Source: Pyrocephalus nanus
Lineage: Eukaryota; Chordata; Aves; Passeriformes; Tyrannidae
Direction of reading: 5' to 3'
Assembly (NCBI GenBank): GCA_038380795.1
Contig: CM076267.1
Span: forward strand, 11,887,501-11,951,500
DNA: 64,000 nt
Notes under the pieces: model-generated
What the model was told of the DNA's origin: nothing
The model's input: only the letters and a program-made list of their open reading frames with translations
Database searches by the model: none
In this document: positions 37,668-47,800 of the stretch, piece after piece
Position numbering within the stretch: position 1 is the stretch's first letter
Layout: each line of letters opens with the position of its first letter
Program-made: the position numbers and the translations under genes

Positions 37668-40289
37668 TGGAGATACGTGGACATATGTGTAGACTTAGAA
37701 GCAATCAACGGTGCCTCTCAGAGACCTTTCTGCTACTCTTCACTGGCACGCTCCATCAGCTTAAGGAGGCCATGCAGATATTTATTGCAATCAGTATTTT
37801 AGTCCCTTAAAAGCTTTTATGTAGAATCTTACTGGTATTGAATGTAAAGGAAGCAAGGTCTGTGTTGCAGTCTTCATTAAAAGTGAACAACAGGAAGCCA
37901 TACTTAAACATATTGGTATAGCCTGCTGAGATCTCAGAAATATGTTTAGGTTAGCATTCCAACACTGAATCCAAGAACCCGGACAAGTGTAAAAGTCAAA
38001 CAAATCTTGTTGGTTTAGTTTATCCCCTATTTTGGTTTCTGTGTGCTGGTTACCTGCTCTCTCCCCGCAGCCATTCTGGCTAGGTTCTCCTCTTCTTACA
38101 AGTCTTGTGTTCCTGTTTTGTACTCCCTGTTGCAGCTTGCCTGACTTGCAGGGCTCTCCATGGGGAGATCTTTGCAGATGTGGCTGTGATTCCAGCCTCA
38201 GATGCTTTAATACTAAGAGATACCAAGTGAGTAATGAAAAAGTAGGTTCTTTATAAACACCTGAGTTTTTGTACATAGTTCTGACAGACCCTGGATGGGC
38301 TGATTTCTCTGTAACTGCTCTCCAGCCAGCTGTGCTGTGCATAACAGCTGGGATCTTGCTCCTTTCACTGACTGTGTAAATATTTCTCCCTTCTCAACCC
38401 ATTTGGCTCTTTTTCATATGCTTAAAAGACTCTCCAGGTTACTTCTTACTCCCCAGAGGGAACCGGAGACCCAATTCTGGGACTGATGTCTGCGAATAGG
38501 ATGGTGGAGTTAGGTGGGTGGGGGTTGGGTTAGGCTCTGTGTGTGTTCATAGGTGGACAGTGAGAGCTGGCAGAGCTGTACCTCAGTGCCAGATGTTTTT
38601 TTTGAAGTCTGTAGCATCAAAGGGCTGATGTGCTGCTCTGACTGATCCACTGGTGCTGGGTGATGAGTGGCTTTGTCCCCACGACTCCTATGTGCTTTGG
38701 GCAAAATGTTCATCCCAGAGGGCAGAAAGGGTGTCCAAATCTGAGCAGAAATACCACATTGGAAGCACCTCTGAACCAGCTGGGACAGTGCTGGTTGCCT
38801 GCCACAGCCCCTCCTGTGCCTGAAGACCCTGCAGTGCTGTTAACTGCCTTTAGAAACCTCCTCCTTCCTGGCCATCCCCACGCACAGGCCTGCTGGGTGC
38901 TCTGCATTTTGGAGCAGTGCAGAGGGCTCTTGCTGGGCACTGCTGTCAGCAGGGTGCTGGGGAGGAGGGTGCAGCAGGGCAAATCCTTTTGTAGCCTGAT
39001 GACACAGACCAGGTCAGAGGCAAACCAGCAGCAGTCAAATAACACTCGGCACCACCTTTTCCCAAATGAAGACCCTTCTGTTTGCAAAGGGGGAGCTCCC
39101 CCTGTCTCTGCCTGTAACCAGGGAAAGCAGGATGTTGCTGATTAGTGCTGTGTTTGACCCTGGGCTGGATCCTGGCTGATGGGCCTGCCCACCCCAAACC
39201 TGCAGTAGATCACAAATGGGGTTTTGTCCCCAGTGCCAGTGACGCAAGGGGATGGTGGCCATGCAGCTTATGGCTGCAGCTGTGGTGATGGATGTATGTT
39301 CCCTAGCTGCTCTCAGTGCCTTGGAGTTTTTCCAGCTTCCTCCATTTCCACTTTGGGGAGCTGAAGGGACACCTTGGGAACATACTGAGAACATGGGACT
39401 TTCCATTACTGCAGCAGGGAAGGGTAAAACCTTCCATCAGTTCATCCCTCTGTGTCTCCCTGAGGAGCTATGCTGGGAGCTGATGCTTGATGCCAGCTCC
39501 TCTCCCAGTCCTCGTCTCAGGAGGGATTGGGCTGGTGGGGACTGTGATATTGGGCTGCAAAGCTTGTTGGTCCTTTTCCTGCTCACATGAGAGCAGAGAA
39601 GGTGACCACCTCCTGATTATATGTGTCAAGGCTTTTTCTGGCTGCAGGGCTAGTTCCCTCATCTTTCCCAACAAATAATACCATGGCAGGAGAAACTGTG
39701 CAGTCCTGGTGTGTGGAATTCTGCAGGCTCAGAGAAGCCATCCTCACTAAAGGAAGGACTGGCTGCTCCATAGTTTTTGTCTCCCTTTCTGTGGACCATT
39801 TCTTTTCAACATCTTTCAATCTGCTTGTTAGAATGCTCTTTTTTAAATTTTTTTGAATTATTCAAATTTTATTTTAACACAAATTTATTTTTCCTTTTGA
39901 GGAAATATTCAGCTGACTTGTTGGCAGCAGTTAGCTGTCTTGTTTGAATTTTTAGTAGTGGGTTAGTTTTTTTTGGGGTGTTTTGTTTTGTTTCTTTAAT
40001 TTGTACTTCTAACTGCTTAGTATTTATGCCTTTCTTTCTCCCCATCTCAGTTCAGCATCTTCTGTTCCAGTTCTGGGGTTCAGAAGGTCAGCACAGTTGA
40101 CCAGGTGTTGATTAGTCCCTCCCAGCTGTGATGGAGCTTGGTCCATCATCGTTTGCTGTTTGTTGGTTTGGTTGTTGGTTTTGTTGTTTTTTTTTTATTT
40201 GAATGACACACTGTAGCAAATCTCCAGGAATTGAATTCCTTTTCAAATGATTTTATATATTTTATAAAATCCTGTTAGTATGCACTGAG

Positions 40290-40430
40290 AGTGAACGCAC
40301 TGTAACGTCCCTGACCTGACACCTCGGTGGGAGTCGGCAGCTCGTCCTTGCAAAGGCGCGTGACCTGCTGCGGGCAGTGACCAGCCTGCGCCCTCCCATG
40401 TCATTGGCACCCCTGGGGCTGCACGTGGTA
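40290..40430. other. CpG cluster with a CACGTG E-box inside the 3' UTR
   Basis: About ten CpG dinucleotides occur in 140 bases, while flanking DNA has almost none. The patch ends in a palindromic CACGTG at 40422-40427. It is too small for a formal CpG island. It could be a retained regulatory element or an unmethylated remnant. Confidence 0.5.
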
Positions 40431-40910
40431 GAATCAGGCCTTACTTTCTGAATCAAATTCAGTTCTGTTTGTCAACAGATGCTCATTAATGTGCTACTTG
40501 ATTTCGTTACGTGAGTCAGTCGAGGACTGTCCATCCTTTGAGTACTCTAGAAGTGTGTTATACCTGTATACAGTAGGGAGCATTCTGCTTTAGGTATTTA
40601 TAAATCATTGCGTATAATGTACATAGTAAGGTTGTTTAGTATGTTGAACATGACCCAATTTTTATTTTGTGTTACCTTTGAAGTGCTCAAAGGGCTAGCT
40701 CTGAATGTCACCTCTCTGATCTCCAGTTTTGACTTCAACAAGCTGTACAATCATTTTGTTTTCTCTTCAGCAAGCATAAAGGTCTCTCTGGCTACAGATC
40801 ACAGTGTCCACGCATGCTTGCAGAGGAAGGTCTGCATGCTGCAGTGTCTCACCGCACCGGTGAAGCTTGTGTTCACCTTCTCCTGGCAGTAGCCACCTAC
40901 TGCAACTGCC

Positions 40911-41006
40911 TTTTTTTTTTTTTTTCTTGCTGCCCATTACGCAGGGCTTCAATTTTTCATAACCTCTAAAAAAGAAAAAAAAAAGTTTAAAAAAAAAAAA
41001 AAAAAA
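40911..41006 (+). repeat. Inverted homopolymer pair T15 / A18 in 3' UTR
   Basis: Fifteen T at 40911-40925 are followed, after 63 bases, by eighteen A at 40989-41006. A shorter interrupted A run lies between them (40968-40984). In the mRNA the U and A tracts could pair into a long hairpin. Confidence 0.8.
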
Positions 41007-41689
41007 GAAAAAAGTGTATTTTCTTTGCCCACCATGCTTTAAAAATCTGAATGGGAGAAAACTCTCAGCAGACAGCAGCTCTTGGCTGCAAGGTTGCCGA
41101 AATCTCAGATGTGGATGTTTTTTCTGCCATTGGCTGCACCAGTGCTCCGTGGGCGTGGGCAAATACAGGCTCCATCTGCCCCACAGGTCTACGTACTGTA
41201 GTTCTCATGTAGTTCAGAAATATCGAGGCATGTGGCTTTCTTAAGGTACACTATGTGTGCTTGCCTGGATTACAATACAATACAAGACTGTCTTTTTAAT
41301 TGCTTATTACTAGCTTACCAATAACCTGTATAAGTAATGTAACTTGCATCTTTGTCATCAAAACCTTTTCTCCCCACCCCTTTATTTATCAAGCATAATA
41401 TTACATATTAAGGGACAGAAAAACTAGACCTTTGTAGTATACAGCAGGACGTTGCTATCAATGTTTTAAATGGGAAGTAAAGAAACGCTCTGAAAAATGC
41501 CAGCCATGAGAAATGACTTTGTTGGCACCGTGTTCATGCGCATGTATTTTTTTCTATTTTTTCCGCTTTTGTCATGTTACATCCATATCTGTATTTATAT
41601 CTTATTTGTTTCACTTTTGAGTGTATCATGGCAATTGTACAGATGTTTTTTGTTAACATTTACGTGATAGAATTTGCTAAAAAAAAAAA

Positions 41690-41700
41690 ATTAAAATAAA
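41690..41700 (+). terminator. CLASP1: CLASP1 polyadenylation signal (ATTAAA overlapping AATAAA)
   Basis: ATTAAA at 41690-41695 overlaps canonical AATAAA at 41695-41700. A GT/T-rich stretch follows within about 40 bases (GGGTGTCTTCTTGGGGG), as expected for a downstream element. Cleavage is expected near 41710-41730. Confidence 0.8.
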
Positions 41701-41720
41701 ACCTTTTGAGTTTGCCCTAG

Positions 41721-43699
41721 AATAAGTGCAACTTGGGTGTCTTCTTGGGGGAGAAATATTAAAGTAGATTCATTATCCAACACAGCCCCTCATGCCAGCC
41801 TGTGCTTCTAAATGATTTGGTCTTATTCCTGCCCTTCTGTGTTTTCAGGTATTAGAGGGTATGTGGTGGGCTGGCTGTTTCCTATGGGCATCAGTCTATA
41901 AGTGCCAGTATGATTGGCAGGCAGTTGATTTTTGGATGTTAGTCTTGGGAAGTCATGATTTTAGGGGATAATTTGTGACATTGCTGTTTGAAAGCTGATG
42001 GTTGTGCAAAGGCATGGAACTCAAGGAGCGAGGGCTTCAAAAGATGTCTGTGTTCTGAGGCTTGTTAGGAGAACAGCAGAGGTTTTAAAATATGTGGCAG
42101 TGGAAATTTGGGTGATGAAGTGTTTGAGGAAGTGAAGGAGTGCTGGGAACTGCACAGTTCTCTGTGCCTGGTATCAAATAAAGGGAGAAGAATTTGAATT
42201 GTCTGGGCAACCTGAGCTCTCAAGCACTTGTGTGTTGCCCTGGGGGAATAACAACTCATCACAACTTAAAAACCTGTAGTGAAGCTGTGCTCTACACTAG
42301 GGAAATCAGACCCAAAAGGTATGACTTTCACCTTGATGATCAAGGTAAAAGGTCCTCAAATACCTTGTGGTGCATGCAAGGAAGCCAGGAGAGCACGGGA
42401 GGTTCAGATTTTGGATGGGAGGCTTTTGGTATGAATATTCCTAGACATAAAAATACATGGAGAGTGTCATGGTGCGTGAGCACCAGCAGGACACGGTGGA
42501 TCTAGCCATGCTGGAGAAGGCACTGCTGGTTAAACTGTCCTCTCTGCCTCTGCAGGAGGATTATTTGACCTGTCCTTTTTACTCTCTGGCTTATTACTGA
42601 GCTAGAGCAATTTTGACAACCTTTTGGGGACGTTTCAGACAATCACAGCATCAGCAGCCCTCACTGATGTCTCCTTTGCCCTGGCACTCCTGTCTGTCAC
42701 CAAGTCACCATGCCAGCCCAGAGACCCTTCAGCACTGAGATTCAGGGGCTGGACTGGGAGTGAGGAGCAGTGATGGCTCTCCCTGCTGCCAATGGACCAT
42801 TGTCACCCTGTGGTGACACTGCCTTTTTTGACTCTGCTGTGTTCCAGAGCAGTAGGAGGGAGGGTCTAGCCTTTCCCAGTGGCCCTGGCTTCTTCCCAGA
42901 GCACTTCCCATGTGTTTTCTCAAGCAGTGCCAGGTACCTGGGGTTATAAGATTGGGAAGAGAATGAACAGTGTAGTACCTCATCTGGGCCTTGTAAAACT
43001 CCAGAAGCTGGCCTAAATTAGCCTTACAGTCCTGAGGGGTTTGGAAAAGCTCTGAAGTCTGAGGCATTGCAAATGTTGTGTTAGACAACCTAAGCTGGGG
43101 AGCTGGATTTCACTGACACGTGCTTAACATGGTCAGTGCTTTCCAAACCCTTTGCAGGAGCTGAGGAGAGGGACATCCCACAGATGCAGAAGTTGGTAAT
43201 TCTGGCAGTTTGTGCAAGACTCATGCAGAGGCCTGTCTGCATGGGTAGAGGTCTCCCTGCCCTCCGGAGCACCAGGCAGTATGGGTTGGATCAGAGGAGG
43301 CTGGGCACTCGCTTTCTCCACCTCTGGAGCACAACTGTCCATACTCTGCAACTGGGTTTTACTGAGTCCTTGTGCTGTTGCTCACATTCTAAGGAATAAG
43401 GCCACAATGTGGAGCTGTGGTTGGCTTATTGCCAACCACTGCCAGGTGCACAGAGCTCCCTTGGAGAAGTTGTCTTCTCCCAGCAATGGCTCGTGCCTCC
43501 AGGCACTCACTGTCCAGATCTGTGTGTGATCACTGACCACCTGTTGATCTCCCTGGAAAATACACAAATACGGGCCTTGGTGCCAAGGCTTGCACATTTG
43601 GGAGTGCCAGCACAGGCCACCTCACTTTGCTGCAGGGAGGAGCATGGCAGAAGGCAAAAGTTTTGGGGACTGCCATTCAAATACAGGAGCAGAAGAAAA
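41721..43699. other. Intergenic, no supported gene (2 kb)
   Basis: This lies just downstream of the CLASP1 poly(A) site. A second AATAAA at 42177-42182 might serve as a rare distal site. Otherwise I see no repeat or gene, only short overlapping open frames. Confidence 0.7.
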
Positions 43700-44890
43700 T
43701 AATGTTCTCAATCTCCTGGCTCCTGTGATGAGGAGCTTGTGGGTGATGCGATGGTTGTCCTGGGCATGGCGATCACAAAATAATGGAGTCTCAGAAGTAA
43801 GGAGGGCAGTGAGCAGAATGGCTGCCTTGGTCTTCCAGAGGGCAGACTTTGACTTGTTCAGGAGACAGACTAACAGAGTCCTTTGGGAGTCAGTTCTGAA
43901 GGGCGAAGGAGTCCAGGAGGGCTGGACAGTCTTCAAGAAGGAAATCTTACAGGTGCAGGAACAAGTTGTCCTCTTGTGCTCAAAAGATGAGCCAGCGGGG
44001 AAGAAGACCGGCTTGGCTGGACAGAGCTTTGGGCTGGAGCTCAGGAAAAAGAGGAGAGTTTGTGACCTTTGGAAAAAAGGAGCAGCAACTCAAGAGAACT
44101 ACAGGGATGTTGTAAGGCTATGCAGGGAGAAAATTAAGAGGACCAAATCCCAGCTAGAACTTTATCTGGCTACTGCTGTACAAGACAATAAACAACAGCC
44201 AGAGGAGGCAGCACTACGGGCTGAGGGCAGAGTGGCTGGGAAGCTGCACAGCAGAGAAGAACCTGGGGGTGCTGGTAAACATTCAGCTGAGCCACCAGTG
44301 TGCCCAGGTGGCCAAGAAGACCAATGTCATCCTGGCTCGTGTCAGCAATAGTGCGACCAGCAGGACCAGGATAGGATTGTTCCCCTGTACCAGGCATTGG
44401 TAAGGCTACACCCTGAATACTGTGTTTTGGGCCTCTGCCCCCAAGGACACTGAGGTGCTGCAGTATGTCCAGAGATGGGCAGTGGAGCTGCTGAAGGGTC
44501 TGGAACATAAGTACTACATGGAGCGGCTGAGGGAGCTGTGAGTATTCAGTCTGGAGAAAAAGGTTCAGGGGAGACACCACTCTCTACAACCTGCTGAAAG
44601 GAGGTTGTAGTGAGGTGTTTTCTCCTCCCAAGTAACAAGTGATGGGACAAGGGCCTTAGGTTACACCAAGGGAAGTTTAGATATTAGGAAGAACATTTTC
44701 ACGGAAAGGCTTGTCAAGCACTGGAACAGGCTATCCAAGGAAGTGGCTGAGTCACACAGGAGGCATTTAAAAGACATAGATGTGTCACTTACGGACATAG
44801 TTTTGTGGTGGACTTGGCAGTGCTGAGTTAACAGTTGGGCTTTATGATCTTAGGGGTCTTTTCCAACCTAAATGATTCTGTGGATTTTGA
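43700..44890 (+). mobile_element. CR1 LINE fragment, internally deleted, 3' end intact
   Basis: CR1 is the dominant avian non-LTR retrotransposon. Translated pieces match the CR1 ORF2 region between endonuclease and reverse transcriptase: a DHKIME-like piece near 43770, then FQRADFDLFRRQTNRVLWES, EGVQEGWTVFKKEILQVQEQ and NYRDVVRLCREKIKRTKSQLELYLATA up to about 44200. The reading then jumps straight to the ORF2 C-terminus (KLHSRE, then LGVLV with a frameshift, CAQVAKKTNVILARV), so the reverse-transcriptase core is missing. The nucleotide sequence from about 44240 follows the classic CR1 3' end through CAACCTGCTGAAAGGAGGTT to TTTTCCAACCTAAATGATTCTGTG at 44860-44883. The 5' boundary is approximate. 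A 253-codon open frame (43590-44351) covers part of it, but the element is dead. Confidence 0.88.
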
Positions 44891-47800
44891 TGTGTCCTTT
44901 AGGGATGAGATTGCAGCTCAGGTGCTTGTTTACTGAGCCATCTGAAAGTATCTGTTCCTTGTAGCTCCTTTGTCACTAAATCCCTTGTTGTCCTCAGCTA
45001 CATGATTGCTTCGCAGATGGAGAATGAGGAATGGCTCTAATCCTTGGCTTGGAGGGTTTTGCTGGGCTCACCCCTACAGTGGACTGGAATTGCTGCCATC
45101 CATTAAAGGTAGTTAACAGATTCTTGGCAAGTGTGAAGCACTTGCAGCCTGTTCTCAATTTATTTCTCTGTCCTGAAGAGTCTGAGCTGCTGCTGATTTC
45201 TTCTCAACACAACACTTCAGTCCCCTGAAATGATTTTGCGACCCCCTTCCCTCCCACTGAGGGATGAGCCAAGGCACAGCTCAGGGCATGTCAGCAGAGT
45301 TGCACTCCTAGACCAGGTGTCTTATCTCAGTTTGCTGCAGTTAAAGAATAAGATGTTTTGGGTAAAACCCCTGAGAAAGTGCAGCTCAGTTGATCATTGG
45401 AACTTAAATAATTCCACTGCTTCTGATTGTGCAACCCAATTGCTTGCTTGTGCAACCCTCGTTTACCCTCCCCAAGCAAATATCGCACACGCCTCTTCCC
45501 TTTACCAACCCAACACATTTTTCCTGCTTTGCCTTCTCATGCACTTCCACAAAGTATGGGAAGTGCCCTCCCCAGTGACCACACCCCAGCTCTGGCAGGA
45601 GCCTGCTAGGAGGAGGTTCAGCACAGAAATGCATTAGCACTGACCTCAGGGAAGAGAGGGCAGACCATAAGTTGCCATCCCCTGCTGTGATGGTAAAAAA
45701 AGATCTGCAAAGCTTTAGGGAAGCTGCTGGGGCAGCAGGGGCATGGAAGTCAAGCTGAGCGTGAGGCTGGGTTGGAGGGGGTCTCTTGCCAGCAGAGATT
45801 GGATGTCTGTGTGCTTGTTTAGGACCAGAGAAAGGCTATCACTCATTGTGATCCCCAGTCATGGATCCATCTGTGGGTAACTCAGGATTATGGCCAATAT
45901 GTGCATGTGACATGGGCTGAAGAAGGTTGTTTCAGTAGCAGGGTCAGTATCTGAGTGCCCAGCTGTGCATGGGTGATGACTCCACTGCAGCTGTTGTGCC
46001 CCCTGGGGCTGCTGCAGCACAGGACATGCTTATACGTTTCAGGTCCTCCCTGGGGATCTGACTGCAGCCAAAGGCCCGGGAAATACTGGCCTGTTAATCC
46101 CAAGGCCCTTACACAACATTACTCCGTTCCACATGCCGCTTTGTCATAACTTGGCACGTACCAAAACAGGCCCAGCAAAGCTATTGCTTTCCAAAAAACA
46201 GATATTTATATCCAAACTCCAGTGCCAACCTATTACCAGGAGCCAGGGACTCTTCTCACTGCATGGCACAAGGCCAGTGGGAATGGGTGCCCGTCCCTCG
46301 GGGCAGGCAAGATGCACAAGGGCTTCAACCCACTGAGGGACCCAGGGCCAGAGGGCTCAGCAGGATGCAGTTCTGGGGTGCAGTGAAAAGGCAAGAGCTT
46401 GTTTGGGAGCAGAGGAGATGGGAGCAGCTGAGCAGACAGCAGAGAGGACAGCGAGGGCAGCGTAAACCAGACCGAGCTAACACAGGGCCGGGGGGATTAC
46501 AGGGTGCCAGGGAAGCTGCTCACAAACACATCGGGGACAAAGCAGCCCTCCAGAGCTGAGGGGTAATAAGTAATTAATGAGGAGAGGGATGAAATTCATA
46601 ATGACTCAAAAATGTCCAAGATAATGAACTCCTTTTCTTTAAATCCACCTTTAACAAGAAAGCCAAGGGAAAGGATTTAGATCAATTAAGAAGAAAAGCA
46701 AACTTGTAAAAATAGCTATTGACACAAGCAAGCGAGAGAACAGCTGGAAAGTCTTTCCATGGCAGTGTATAAAACAACTGGGTATGGCATAAAGACACCC
46801 ATAAGTGACAGCAGGTAGAGAGCAGACAAAGGGGAGCTTCACAATTCATTTAACAGATACTGTGAATGTGGCAGGGGGCTGGTGACAGTGTCTGTCTGTC
46901 CTCTTGCTGATGAGCTCTGGGAAGACCATGGTGGGGAGCAGCAGGAGGTAGGGTCACAGCCCGTTCCTGTGGGATGCAGCAGCCCTCCCATGAGCATCAG
47001 CAACCACTACTGGGCAATGGATATGCAGTGGCCCTCAAAGCAAGGGCCCCCCATCACCTTCAGAACGACCAAAACTCAGGGGAGACAAAACAGGCTGAAA
47101 ACACTTGAGCTGTTTCTAAGCCAGGTTCGTTACCTCACTATTGGGTGAAATACTTTTGTGTCTCTCTGACTGCCATGCAGCAGGAGACTGGGATATCCTT
47201 TTTCTTATCCTGGTGACCCAACTTCTTAATGTCCATAACCCCATCTCCCTCCCTTGCTGAGGTGTAAGCCCTGTAAGTTATGTTGTGCCTGGACCTGTCT
47301 CCTGCTCCCTCCTTGGGTGCCCTGGCACAGGGTTTCTCCTGCTTCCCCTGTGCCCTAAAAATATTCCCTAATGGCACAAGCTGGGGCTGGCTCAGCATCT
47401 CTGTGGATTGGTGCTTGGGGCCAAAAGGGTTAAACGAACCACCCTGTCACAGGGGCAGTTTCTTGACTGTCAGTCTATAAATAGGAGCTGGGTTTCTAAT
47501 CTGCTTGCCACTCGTTTCCACTCCCTGCCAGTTTTTTCCTGCTTTTTCCTGCAAGGAGGTACCTGCAACTGCTACAGTTTGTAGCCCTGCAGACACTGCT
47601 GGGAGAGGGAGAGAAGCAGCTGAGTCCTGCCTGATGAGACTCATCTGCGAGTCCTCTGCTAACCAGACTGATTAAAACAACAAAAAAAAGAGAAACTAAA
47701 AACTAAGCCTTGCCCTGAGTCCCCAGCCCAGTTTGCCTTGGCCCTCCAGAGCCACCTCAGAGCCATCCCTTTTTTGCAACAGGTGAAGCCCTAGTTCAAG

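Larger units (their letters stand above)
1..41720 (+). other. CLASP1: CLASP1 gene, 3' portion (overview)
   Basis: CLASP1 is a microtubule plus-end tracking protein that stabilises microtubules at the cell cortex and at kinetochores. Its N-terminal and central TOG domains bind tubulin, and its C-terminal HEAT-like region docks to CLIP-170, LL5-beta and CENP-E (family knowledge). Here nine constitutive exons, at 9172-9315, 10506-10612, 19227-19377, 20186-20432, 21196-21389, 22763-22891, 32799-33005, 35687-35803 and 37581-37667, join in phase into about 460 codons, roughly the last third of a protein of about 1,500 residues. Every intron is GT-AG. The paralogue choice rests on the SPSNT/GRTPSRHSSSRTSP linker, the Ser-rich STHS terminus, and TFCP2L1 lying next downstream in the same orientation. 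CLASP2 ends differently and sits elsewhere. The remaining 5' exons lie before base 1. Confidence 0.95.
37668..41720 (+). other. CLASP1: CLASP1 3' UTR, about 4.0 kb
   Basis: No AATAAA lies between the stop codon and 41695, so the first good polyadenylation signal implies a long 3' UTR in one terminal exon. It contains a GC-richer middle part (about 38400-39750), a strongly AU-rich stretch (39840-39980), a CpG cluster (40290-40430), and a T15/A18 inverted homopolymer pair (40911-41006). Open frames inside it, up to 161 codons, have no domain signal. The 3' end is inferred from the poly(A) signal, not from transcript data. Confidence 0.75.

Noticed and set aside
38660..38760. An early CLASP1 polyadenylation site
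   Set aside because: No AATAAA or strong variant with a downstream GU element was seen in the first kilobase of the 3' UTR apart from an isolated ATTAAA near 37877.
37788..39406. Several 100-180 codon frames on both strands in the CLASP1 3' UTR
   Set aside because: They lie within a terminal exon after the stop, overlap one another in antisense and show no domain signal.
1..41720. U4atac snRNA gene, which lies inside a CLASP1 intron in human
   Set aside because: I looked for its conserved 5' and Sm-region words on both strands and did not see them. In human it sits nearer the 5' end of CLASP1, outside the part covered here.
43590..44351. 253-codon open frame as a host gene
   Set aside because: Its recognisable part is CR1 ORF2 linker sequence, and the frame breaks into the CR1 3' end.
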